A DNA stretch of 64,000 bases from contig OZ237753.1 in NCBI GenBank assembly GCA_965178125.1, positions 992,001-1,056,000 of the forward strand. The letters are read 5' to 3'. The DNA comes from Bilabrum cf. latius (Eukaryota; Bigyra: Bicosoecida; Bigyra; Bicosoecida). The notes beneath the pieces were generated by a model that was not told where the DNA came from, searched no databases, and saw nothing but the letters and a program-made list of their open reading frames with translations. This document shows, piece after piece, positions 1 through 12,034 of the stretch. The translations under genes and the position numbers were made by a program. Positions within the stretch are counted from its first letter, which is position 1. Each line of letters opens with the position of its first letter.

Positions 1-2086
1 CAGTGGTCCACGCCCGCGCCGTGGCCCTTGCCCAGCACCAGCTCGGGGGCAAGGTACTCGGGAGTACCGCACAGCGTGTACGTCTTGCTGCCCGCCGCCA
101 GCTTCTTGGCGAAACCCATGTCTACGATCTTGATGAAGCCCTGCGCGTCCAGGAGAAGGTTCTCGGGCTTGAGATCCCTGTAGACGATGCTCTTCTCGTG
201 CATGGCGGCGAGCCCTGCAATGGTGCAGGCCGCGTAGAACTTGGCGTGGTCCGAGGGCAGGCAGCCCGTCTCCTGGTTGGACAGCAGCGTGAACAGCTCG
301 CCCCCCTGGACCAGCTCCAGCAGCATGAACAGAGAGTCCTTGTCCTGGAAGGTTTGGATCAGGCCCAGCACGAAGGGGTGGTTAATCTGCGCCAACACGT
401 CCCTCTCGTACTAGATGTTCTTGACCTGGCCGTACTCCACGACCTGAGCCTTCTGCAGCACCTTGAGTGCCATGGCCTCGCCGGAGGGACCGTGCCGGAT
501 CAGCTTCACCTTGCCGAAAGTGCCCGCGCCCAGGATGCGGATCTGCTCCAGGTCGCTGAACCGGATGTCCGTGCGCAGCCTGGACGTGGTGGTGTCCCCA
601 TCCGCGCCCTCACCCGCCGCTCCAGCCGCCGAGGTCGTCTCCTTTGGCTTGCCCTTCCTGGCCTGCACCTTGGCTAGAGACACGCCCACCGCCCGCTCGA
701 AAGTGGGCTTATCGATGGCCAGCACCGCGGTCTTGTCCTCCGTGGCAGTGGCGGAGGGCACCCTGGAGCCGCCCGAGCCCATGAGCGCCTCGAGGCCGAA
801 GCAAGCACCCGCCTCCACCTTCACGCCGCCGTCCAGCTGCACCGCGCCCTGCTTCACCACCATGAAGAGACCGTGACCCGCGGCGCCCCCAGGCTGCACC
901 ACCTCCCCCGCGGCGAATTCCCTACCCACGAGCGCCGCCACCATGCGCTCCTTCTCCTTGTCGCCCAGGTTGGCCAGCTGGGCCTCCGTGCTCACCACGC
1001 GGATGCCCAGGTTGTGGTCCAGCACCTCCTTCAAGGGACCCAGCAGCTCCGTGAATGCCTTCCGGTCCAGCACCATGCACTTGCAGCTCTCCGCGGCCAC
1101 CACGTCGGCCGCCCTCGGCTCGTCCAGGAGCAGAGCCCTCTCGCCGAAGTAAGCACCCGTGGGCAGGGCGAGTTCCTTCCCCTCCGCGCCGATGTTCTTG
1201 CACATGACGCTTCCCTCCTGCAGCATGTAGAACTCCTGCGCCTTGTCTCCGCTCTCGCCCTTGGTGATGATCGTGTCACCGGGCTTGAAGGTCCTCATCT
1301 GCACCGCGTCCGCCACCTGGGCCACCTGCGAGTCAGTGAGGCTCTCCAGGAGGGGTACCTTGCGGAGGCTGGCCACAACCTGCGCCTGCTGGTCCTCCTT
1401 CGTCGAGGCGATCATGTAGCGGAAGGTCACTCGGTCCAGCGCCCACACCCGCGCGGGACCCGCCGCCACCACCGAGGCCGCCCTGGGAGCGTTGTAGAGG
1501 AGCGCCAGCTCCCCGAATGCGTCGCCCACAGTGCGGGAGGCCACCTTGTTGTCGCCCACGAAGATGTCGAAGACGCCCTCCTCCACGACGTACCACTCGT
1601 TCCCGTGGTCTCCCTGCTTGATGATGGCTTCTCCCTTGCTCAGCTTCTTCTCCTTCATGGCCATCACCACGTCCTCGATCTCAGAGGCAGACAGGGAGCT
1701 GAACAAAAAGCCCGCCGCGCCGTCCGGGGACAGAGTCTTGCGGATGATAGACTTGCTGGCCTCTCCCTTGGGATAGACAGGGAGCTTGAAATCCTCTCGT
1801 CGGCTAGCATCGTAAGACTCGGCCATGATCACGCCGCGCTTCTTCTTTGCCTTGCCCGAGGCAGCCCCGCCGGCGGCACCGCTCGGTCGCTTCGCACCGG
1901 CACTGCTCAATCGCTTCGAGCCGGCCGGTGGCTCCCACTGCGTCAAATTCTTCTCTTCGTTCCAGAAAAACACGTCTCCAGACTGCTCGTCAACCTCCTC
2001 GGTCCACCCGGGGGGTAGCGCCCACTCCGGTTCCTTCTTGGGCTTCGAGGGGTCGTCCCACGTGGTTTCATTTGTTTCTTCATTCC
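1..2086 (-). CDS. cyclic-nucleotide-dependent (PKG-type) protein kinase with N-terminal WW domains, partial
   Basis: Serine/threonine kinase of the AGC/PKG type, presumably switched on by cyclic nucleotide. Reading leftwards: the end of one WW domain (NEETNETTWDDP), a full WW domain (LPPGW...VFFWNEEKNLTQWEPP, about 1930-2030), then three cyclic-nucleotide-binding folds. Two keep the phosphate-binding signature (FGELALLYNAPRAAS near 1480; FGERALLLDEPRAAD near 1110); the third (about 700-1000) is degenerate. The kinase domain starts near 560 with the glycine loop GAGTFGKV and has YRDLKPEN, DMGFAKK (DMG in place of DFG) and CGTPEYLAPE. The gene runs off the left edge before the kinase domain ends. 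One in-frame TAG (411-413) falls inside the kinase N-lobe (QVKNI-TAG-YERDVL) and the reading frame continues intact, so it is read as an amino acid. This exon probably begins at an acceptor CAG near 2087; I could not place the upstream exon that should supply the first half of the first WW domain. Confidence 0.85.
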
Positions 2087-2750
2087 CTGCGTATTCGGTG
2101 AGGCTTCATTGACGAGGGCAAACGGGCGTGGCAGTGGTTCATCATGCCAGCGAATCGACATCGACGGGAAACTGTGGCCTTGAGTCTCGTACAGGGGGCA
2201 AAGATGGAATGATTCTGCCTGCCATGACTTGAACACATAGACTAGGAAAACATTATGCCCGAACAAACGACCCTAGCGTGCTTCTGACATGCGACTACTG
2301 AGGGTTCAAGCCCAGCACCGGATCCCGCCAGATCAATCGCGCAGCACACCGGTCGCGAGAGGCACTTCAGTCCTTTCGAGCTCACAGTAGTAGTAATCAC
2401 GACTCTCTTCATCCCAAACAGCCTGCCACTTGCCGGGAAGGCGCGCTGAAATTTCAGCTTCCTGCGAACACCAAGCGGACCCAATCACGACGCGAATCGT
2501 GGTGCGAATGCCTGCTCCCGCAGAGCGATCGCAGTCAACCCAAGCAGCGGAATAGAAATTTTATATTATAAAGAATGATAAACATACCTTATCGGCCATT
2601 GTATCAGCGCACAGATACTCGGACTGGCGCCAGACTGAGATCAAGGGCCGACATGGATCGGTTGGGGCCTCGTGGCGCCGCACACACGTCGCAAGCACGA
2701 GGTTCCGCAATTGCAAGCTGGAAGGTATACTACCCGCTTGCTGATATGCG
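2087..2750. other. intergenic / 5' region of the WW-kinase gene
   Basis: This 664-base stretch separates the leftward kinase gene from the rightward coilin-like gene. It is less GC-rich than the genes and should hold the unplaced first exon(s) of the kinase and both promoters. I found no convincing RNA gene or repeat. A TTCAAG motif near 2308 recalls a tRNA T-loop, but no acceptor or anticodon stem can be folded around it. Confidence 0.3.
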
Positions 2751-3311
2751 ATGGCAGGAATGAGCATTCGGATCAAGGTGAGGATTATACCATCCCGCCC
2801 CCGTTGGAGCTGGCAAGCAGTAGAGCTCTCTGATATCTCTGTTGGTGACTGGGCTGAGTCCTTTTGCGCCGAGCCAGCGATAGTCATGCTACGAGGCGTA
2901 GAGGTACCATTGGTTGCGCCAGTATCATTGCTCCAGAATAATGACTCTGTGACATTGGTGGAAGCGAAGTCGATCGGAATGCCGGCTTGGAAACGGACAA
3001 GACGCGGCTGCAGAGCAGGGGCAGGGCGCAAACGCAAGAGGAGGCCTCAGCCAGGTGTAGCAGGCCCGTGCAAGCACGATGGCAGTGCTTTGTCCCAATG
3101 TGATAAGCCAGCGATTGCATGCTTCAAATTACAACCGCCTGAGCAGCCTGCAAAAGACAAGATTGCGGCAGCCACTGTTGCCGCTGCAAGCAGCGGCACG
3201 TCCAGTCGCAAGAAGGCCGGCCGATCCCACTTGAGCATGGCAGCAGCCATGGCATCATTTGGAGCTATGAAGTTGTAGGCGCACGGGCGTGGTCCGCCAC
3301 CGCCAAGCTGA
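2751..3311 (+). CDS. small protein with a possible coilin-like N-terminal domain
   Basis: The frame opens at ATG 2751, reads through one TAG (3276-3278) and ends at TGA 3309-3311, giving 186 residues. The first 70 residues (MSIRIKVRIIPSRPRW ... LLQNNDSVTLVEAKS) have the order of beta-strand, helix and acidic LLQNNDSV ending that marks the ubiquitin-like N-terminal domain of coilin, the Cajal-body scaffold. After it come a basic RKRKRRP patch, usable as a nuclear signal, and an Ala/Lys-rich tail. The similarity is by eye and weak; it could be another ubiquitin-like protein or an unrelated short gene. It is convergent with the DRC4 gene downstream. Confidence 0.4.
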
Positions 3312-3511
3312 CCTGTGCGCCAGCCAACGCGTGCATTCCTCCTTCAAGAAGCTCGGAGTTGTAGCAAGGTGGCTTTGACCCTGCCTGCCTCGTGAAGCGT
3401 AATCCAGTGTTTGTTGTTTATGGACACAGGTCGATAGTAGACATGCTTCACGATTCAACAGGCTGTGCGCAAGCCGGAATCTCACCAGTGTAGCACAGTG
3501 CAGTGCACCCG

Positions 3512-5499
3512 TCACCCCCGCACCTTGCCCTCCACTGCCCCGCCCCGTCCTCGCCCCCGCCCCCCCGCACCCACAAGCACGACACCCCCACCGGCACTGC
3601 CCCGCAACTGCGCCACCGCCGCGGCCGCCTTGGGTCCCCCCAGCGCCACCCTCGGGTCGAGCATGGCACCCGGCAGGTCGGCAGCCCCGGGGGCCCGCCG
3701 CGCCGCGATCCCCAGCCGCGACGTGTGCCCCAGCGGGGCGGGGCCCATGGCGCTGGCAGCCGCTGCCCCTATCCTGCCTGTGCCCCTGCCCCTGCCCCCG
3801 CGCCTGCCTGTGCCCCCTGCCCTGCCGCCAGCGCCACCAGTGGCAGCGCCCGCGCGGGCCGTGCTGCCGGCCCCCGCGCCGACCGTGCGGCGCACCGCCG
3901 CCTTGGCCACGGCCTCGCCCAGCGACCGTGTGCCCGTCATGGCCGGCACGGGCACCTCGCCCATGCCCGCTCCAGGGGGCAGCGAGGGCCCGTCCAAGAG
4001 GTGCCTGAACCCCAGCTCGTCCGTCTTGACACCCGCCCGCTGCAGCCTAGTCTCGCAGGCGCCTACCACCTCCCTCAGCCGGTCCTCCACCCTCCTCAGC
4101 TCCCCCTCCAGCTCGGCCACCGCGTCGTCCTTCGCCCTCACCATCGCGTCCACGCCCTCTTCCACCTGACCCGTGGCATCCGGCTCCAGGTCCGCCTGCC
4201 GCAGGGTCTCCCCCAGCTGGGCCATCTTCTTCTCCAGCTCGTCCCCCGCTGCATCCAGCTTCTTCTCCAGCAGCAGCCTCCGGAACCCGCTCTTCTGCTG
4301 GACGTCGTACAGCGCGCCCACGAACTTTTTCTGCAGGTCATCTCTCTCCTGCTTGAGCTTGCCGTGCCTCTGCCGCAGGAGCTCGTGCTCCCAGCGGAGG
4401 GCGTTCACGCGGCTCTCCACGCTGACGATCTGCTCCTTGTGACCCCGCAGCTGCTCCAGCTCCTCCAGATAAGTGTCCCGCTCCTGCCGCAGCCTGCGGG
4501 ACTCCTCCAGCGCCCTGGCCAGCGGAGCGGACATCCTCTTGTTCTCCTGCGCGATGCCCACGATGCGCTTCTCGTCGGCCGCCTCTTTCTTGCTTAGCTC
4601 TGCCACCTCCTCCTTCTTGCTCTTGATCATGTCCATGTTCGCCTGCGTGATGTCTCCGTAGTACGACCGGATGTCCGCGAAGGCCTGGTCGTGCGCCTGC
4701 AGCAGCCTCGCGATGTGCTTGGCCTTGCGCTCCTCCACTCGCCTGACCTGGTCCTGGCGCCGCTGGAACAGCTCGCGGCGGGTCTGGGCGAGCACCGTCT
4801 CGTACTGGGCAGCGAGCTCTCTCGACTCTTGTTCGAAGGAGAGTCGCATGCGGGTGAGAGCCTTGTTGTGCTCCTGCGGCAGGGGGAGCGGGGGAGAGGG
4901 AAGGGGGACGGCACCGAGGGGAGTGACACAGGGTCGCGGGGTGGGCAAGATTCAAAGCTCTCTAGGCAGCGGACGCGATACTTGCGTGCTACTACGACGA
5001 GATAACTCACCAGAACTGCGTCTCGCTTTCTGGCCTCATGGGCGGCTTCGCGTTCCCGAAGCTGGGCCTCCATGGCTCGCAGGTCCTCGCGCAGCTCTGC
5101 TTCACTTTCGCGCTGGGCATCCTGCGTGAGCTTCAGCGACACGACCCCGTCTGTTTTGGACTTTGTAGCTTCTCCCTGGTGCTCGAACAGCAAGTGCTTC
5201 ACGCGCTGCTTCAGCTCCTTGATTTCGACTTGCATTCGCTCGTCTGCATCCTGCAGCTCGCGCTCCTTGTTTCTCAGAGTAGACTTGCGGTCCTCCAAAT
5301 CCTTTTTTGCTATGATCCAAAAATGATTGAGCTTGTCTTTCTGCAGCAGATACTCGTTGTACTTGGCCTCTTCGTCCTCTTTTTGCACAAGCGTACTTTG
5401 GCAGTGATCTGCAAGGAGAAGCCGCTCCATCTCGGCCTTTTCGGCTGCCTCCTCCTCCGGTGACTTCTTCTTTTTACCCTTTTTACCCTTCTTTGGCAT
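3512..5499 (-). CDS. DRC4: nexin-dynein regulatory complex subunit 4 (GAS8/DRC4)
   Basis: Coiled-coil subunit of the nexin-dynein regulatory complex, which links axonemal doublets and controls ciliary beating. Two exons, 5499-5011 and 4873-3512, are joined across a 137-base GT-AG intron in phase 0 and end at TGA, giving 616 residues. The start MPKKGKKGKKKK, the segment KDKLNHFWIIAKKDLEDRK and the long coil with LYDVQQKSGFRRLLLEKKL are typical of GAS8/DRC4. The usual family length is about 470-480; the extra length is a Gly/Ala/Arg-rich C-terminal tail (about 3512-3960). There are no in-frame TAGs. It is head to head with the MAPK gene. Its presence implies that the organism builds motile cilia at some stage. 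Confidence 0.9.
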
Positions 5500-5655
5500 G
5501 TTGCAAGCGTAGCTCTCTCGAAATCCTGCAGTTGCTGCAAAACGGACAGATTCAAAATGACACGCTACTCATAATTAAAATGAGATTTGAGCTTGCGACC
5601 GGTGGATGATTTCGATGGCAACGCCCTTTCGTGCGCATTCGCGTGCTGAGTTACC
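5500..5655. promoter_or_regulatory. shared divergent promoter region DRC4 / MAPK
   Basis: Only 156 bases lie between the DRC4 start (leftward) and the MAPK start (rightward), so both core promoters must fit here or in the first transcribed bases. I see no TATA box or other recognisable element; the call rests on the geometry alone. Confidence 0.35.
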
Positions 5656-7425
<1,770 letters not shown>

Positions 7426-7990
7426 GAGGGACCAGCAGGTGATGTGATTTCCCTGCAAAGGGAAAGGAGGCTAGGCGGAGGGGGGGCGGAGGGGAGGTGT
7501 AGGGGGTTGAGGGGGGTCGAGGGCAGGCTGCCGGCGACGGCGCCTGCTCGGGATGGGAGCTGGAATCGCTCTACTTCGTGCGTTTGGGGGTGGTGTCGCA
7601 TGCTGTGTGTTGGCTTGCGTACGTCCGCAGCGCGACCGTCAGTCTCGGTTTCTCGCAGCCCCGTGATCCGGTGGGATCCGCGGTGGATGCAGTTGCCGTG
7701 GGGGCCGGTCGCGCGCGAGGCGCAAGGTCTGGATCGATGATATGTATGTCTTCGTGAAGTAAGTTACGTCTTCAGCTGTACCTGAGCCAGCCTTTCCGGC
7801 CGTGCCACAGCTTCAAGTGCATCGCGAGGGGGGGCAAGACTGCGTTGTCTTTCCAATGTTGCAACCTCACCTGCGGCCACCCAGATCGGCAACTCGGAAT
7901 CGTAGCTTCGCACGCTCCGCTCTCTGCGGCGCCACTCGCAGAGGCACATCAAGCCTGGCAAATAAATTTGCAATAGAACAACTTGACATT
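7426..7990. other. intergenic, no gene seen
   Basis: 565 bases between the MAPK stop and the MORN-protein start. Purine-rich just after the MAPK stop (about 7465-7530), then mixed sequence. The MORN reading frame stays open upstream of 7991 to an ATG at 7856, so part of this stretch could be coding if translation starts earlier. No RNA gene or repeat was recognised. Confidence 0.4.
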
Positions 7991-10900
7991 ATGGCGTCTG
8001 GTGACGACCGGCGCTCTAAGGCTGCAGAGGCAGCGAAAATCCTAGAGCCGGACAAGAAGCTAACACAAGAGCAACGGCTACGTCTATTTATCCGCGTGGG
8101 CATACAAGGAAATGCAGAGACGTACAAGCAGATTCCGCGCATCAAGATGACAAAAATAAATTTGGACAGGGTGTTCGAGATGGATGTGGCCTTTCTGCAG
8201 GAAGAGTCTAGCGGAGCTGCCCTGTGGCCGCCGCAGTGGAAAGAGCTGTGCTAGCCACCCCCCGAAATGTACTATGTGCGTCCAAAGTACACCCCTATGC
8301 TAGATCCAGATGCTCTAGAAGAAGAAGAGTACCGCGGACAAACTTCGGTGTTTGTCGAGAATGCGCCGCCGGAATGCGGCGAGGCCGAGCTGCGAGCCTG
8401 GCTGGTGGAGGGCATTGCGAACGACGACCCCGAGGTGATTGCGGCAAAGCTAGAGATCGAAGATAGAAATGCACAGATCAAAGCCATTGAGGGCGTCCTG
8501 AGAGCCGACGCGTCTCATGATGTAGACATGGCGGACGACCAGACGATCGACGGCGCGCTTGGAGAGCTGCAGGGCAGGCTCGGGGGGATGCAGGGCAGGC
8601 TGAGGGGGTTCCGCAGGGATGTGATCCAGCTGAAAAAGTACCTTCATGAAATTTAGGCAGAGAAGTCGGGGGCCGTGGACGACCTCTCGTTCTCGCTGGA
8701 GAAGGTGGACACGTTCCAGGTGGTGGACACGGGCACTTGGAGGGTGCGGTTCACAGATGACGCCAAGGGGAAGCGACTTGCGTACGTGGCGGTGCATAAG
8801 CTTGACTGGGCAGAAGTGAAGGTTGCAAGGCCAGCTATCCCGTCCGCGGGGCCCTGTGTGGCCGGCATGTTCGAGCTGCCGGTCCCTGGGTACACGGTGG
8901 TCGAGGTGAACATGAGGAACGTTCGCGTGGTTCGTCTGCGGGAAGGGAAGGGGATGATCAAATTCGCCGACGACCGCGGGTACTTCTCGGGCGGCTTCTT
9001 GCACGGGGCGCGGCACGGCCCCGGGGTGGAGCTGGGTCCCCGGGGCAAGTTCACCGGCAGCTTCCATCAGGAGTTCAGGAGGGGGCCGGGGGAGCAGGTG
9101 TTCGCGAACGGGGACGTGCTGCGGGCGTCCAGCTGGAGGCTGCGGCCCACGCGGGGCAAGCGTAGCCTCATTCGCGGGGACGAGTACTGCGACGGACAGG
9201 CCCACGGGAACGTGCAGGTGGACTTCGCAGACGGTGCGCGGTTCGTGGGCCTGATGCAGGACGGGCGCGTGAGTGGGGAGGGCGAGTACGAGGACTCGAG
9301 CGGGATCTTCTACAAAGGAAATTTCAAGGAAGGGGCGCTGGACGGGCACGGTAGCATGGTGGCGGGCGACATGACGAGGGTGGGGCTCTGGAGGCAGGGG
9401 TGCCAGCACGGGCGCGGTGTGCAGATCGACCTGGTGCTGGGGAAGAAGAGGGGGCACTTCAGGCGGGGCCTGGAGCACGGTGTCTTCAAGTACAAGTGCA
9501 AGGCGATGGAGGGCAGGATGCGGGCGTACTATTGGAATGGCATGCGGCACGGCAGGGGCGTGCTCAACTACGGGAACATCGGCGGAGAGCAGGAGAGCAA
9601 CGGGAGGCAGGAGGAGGAAGAAGGACAGGGAGATGGGGAATAGGATGGATCAGGGGCAGGAGAGGGCCCCGTTGGGATGCATATCGGCGGGATGTCCACA
9701 GGCAAGGACACTAATAACGCCAGCAAGTAGACAGCCCCTGAGGGCCCGCAGCTGCCCCGCATGGCACTGCCACCGATAGGACCTCCATCCCGGGCTGAGG
9801 GCCAGCCGACTGCCGGCCAGTCGGCGCTGGACTCGACAGCCCGGGCAAAGGCCAAGGCCAGGCAGAGGTACCAGTCCAGGTTCAAGTTCCTGCTTCCACA
9901 CGAGAAACCCACGGGCCCGCAGCTGCCCGGCCAGCGCGCTGATGGCCTGGCCATGTCATCGGTGGAGCTTGGATAGGTGGCTGACGGTGTCCTGGGGCCC
10001 GAGGAGGTGCCTGGGGGAGGGAGAGGGATGGGCAGCATCGTGCGCGTGCCACTGCACGAGGCAGCGATGCACATAGACGAGGGCGCGGGGGAGCTGGGGC
10101 TGCTGGAGGCCGAGGAGGAGGCGCTGGCTCTGGGCGCACCTGTCTCGGGGGCTGCGATGAGGAACAGGAGGGAGCTGGAGCGAATGGGGATCGAAATGGA
10201 GAGCCAGGTAAGCGCAGGGGCGAGGTCGATGGAGCTGCAAGCCCTCGATGGTCTGGAGGCGAGCCTGGACGATGCGGGAGCGGCGGCTGCCCACCGCGGC
10301 TCGGGCATCGATGCGCAGATGTCTCGGCTGGCAAATCAGGAGGCGCTCGGTGTGCTTGGCATGGACGAGTGGGAGGCCCGGGAGTTCAAAGAGAAGCAGC
10401 AGAAAGCCGATGGAGTGGGGGAGTACGACAAGTTCCTGGGTGCTGGAGGGGGCAAGGCCAAGGGCCGGGCTGCGCGCGCCTACCAGGGAGACGTCATGTA
10501 CGAGGGCATTTTCCGGGCGGATCGGGTGCGTGCGGGTGGGGTCATGACCCTCCGGATGGGCCAGCTGGCGCCACACATGCACCATCGTTGGTTTGCGCAC
10601 AACAGCGACAACACCAGGTTCATTGAGCTGGTCGACCTGGCCGACCGGGAGGCTGCACTGCGCAAGGGGAGGGACAGGACATTGAGACTGTCGCATGCTG
10701 GAGCGCTGGCCAAGAGGCGCAAATAGGAGGCCGAAAACAGGCGGAGTTTCGCGTACTGGCAGGACAAGGCCAGGAGGATGGACCGGTGGAGGCTTGGGCG
10801 GAACCGCATGCAGCTGAGGGGCGTGAGGGACCTGCGGCTCAAGCTGGCCATTGGAGAGGACGAGTACAGGGGCGACCTCGCGGTGAAGCTGGGGCTGCAA

Positions 10901-11125
10901 GACCTGCAGGAGGGTGCAGATGCCATGAGAGAGGCGCAGGAGAGGGTGGAGAGGGAGAGGGCTGAGGCGGAGGCTCGACGGAGGGCGGAGGAGGGGGAGT
11001 AGGAGGGGCAGAGGGGGCAGGGGGGTGGTAAGGCGGCGCAGTCCAACTATTGGGGAGACGAAGCCGTGCAGGACGAGTGGACCTCTGAGATGCGGCAGGG
11101 GTACGCGAGAGACGATGCGCTGTGA
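7991..11125 (+). CDS. MORN-repeat protein with seven in-frame UAG codons
   Basis: One uninterrupted frame of 1,044 residues from ATG 7991 to TGA 11123-11125 if TAG is sense; TAGs lie at 8252, 8654, 9641, 9728, 9974, 10724 and 11000, and no TAA or TGA occurs before the end. A run of MORN motifs (GGFLHGARHGPGVELG, YKGNFKEGALDGHGSM, YYWNGMRHGRGVLNYG) spans about 8980-9580. MORN repeats usually serve membrane attachment or ciliary and cytoskeletal scaffolding. A second short MORN-like stretch (YQGDVMYEGIFRADRV) lies near 10480. The N-terminal 220 residues are helical without a family I recognise; the C-terminus is a charged coil rich in Glu, Arg and Ala. The start was chosen at the AT-rich-to-GC-rich boundary; ATG 7856 is an in-frame alternative. 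Confidence 0.8.
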
Positions 11126-11498
11126 AGGCAGGACGAGCTGGTCCCGAGAGTGGCCCCGCACAGCGCAGAAAAAGGCTCCTTCGGAACCCGGAACATCGGC
11201 AGCTTGTGGAGCACTGTCTCTGGTATTGAATTGCGTGCGAAAACTCTATTTTCTCTCTCTCTCTCTCTCTGTTGACTCAGACATATTATATTCTCTCTCT
11301 CTGTCATTCATAGCAATGCAAATGGCCATCGGAAGTGTAACAAGGACGCGTTTTCAAGTGGGCGTACTATGCAGACGTCTATGCACGGGGGCTGACAGGG
11401 CAGGCACCGGGTAGCAGGGCGTATCGGACGCGGCAAAGTCTGCTGGGCGCAGAGTTGCTGCAACTGGAGCGGGGATAGCAGTAGCTGTGGCAGCCCCG
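11126..11498. other. intergenic with CT microsatellite
   Basis: 373 bases between the MORN gene and a small downstream frame. The only notable content is the TC-rich microsatellite listed separately; nothing else was recognised. Confidence 0.4.
11251..11304. repeat. interrupted (TC)n microsatellite
   Basis: Two TC tracts separated by a short spacer: one of about 20 bases near 11253-11270 and a shorter one near 11293-11302. It lies about 130 bases past the MORN stop, outside any gene model. Confidence 0.7.
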
Positions 11499-11870
11499 AT
11501 GCTATGGTATGCATCACAGTGTATAGGGGCATCCCCGCCTGACTATGCTGGCCAGATACGGGGGAAATTCGCTTCAGATAACGGCGAGTTCAGCATAGCT
11601 TTTAACAGATTTAGCATCTGCAAGTTCAGTTTGCCAGGTGGCTCCGAGGGCATCGGACCAGTGAAGAGTTGGGACAAGGACAGCATTTTAGTTCGGTTAC
11701 CACTGACAGAAGGAACTCGAATAAAGATAGAGCACTGGCCCGTTCTGTCCAAGTCGAGCGAGCTTCAGCCTGCCGCTCAACAAGGTGACAGCGACACGTA
11801 GAAGGAGCTGGAGATAGTAGGGGACGAGGATGTCATTGTTGCAGGTGGTCAAGTTCTGTTCCGATAGTGA
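11499..11870 (+). CDS. small hypothetical protein
   Basis: Frame of about 123 residues from ATG 11499 to TGA 11868-11870, with in-frame TAGs at 11799 and 11865, the second directly before the TGA. The middle (ASDNGEFSIAFNRFSICKF, then DSILVRLPLTEGTRIKIEHW) looks like a compact beta-rich domain and not random sequence, but I do not recognise a family. It is convergent with the 3,185-residue gene. A real gene is plausible but not proven. Confidence 0.35.
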
Positions 11871-12034
11871 TGATAAATCGCGACACGCATTATGCATCAC
11901 GTCACGGCACTGCCAGCCTTATGGACTAGATCAAGGCTCGTCGTGGCCGACCCGAAGGGGGGGTGGCCAAGGCACCACGGCATTGCCACATACGCACACG
12001 TATTTCTATTTTCACTGCCAATACTGCTTATGCC

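Noticed and set aside
2281-2345. tRNA-like T-loop (GGTTCAAG) near 2303-2310
   Set aside because: No pairing acceptor, D or anticodon stems could be found around it.
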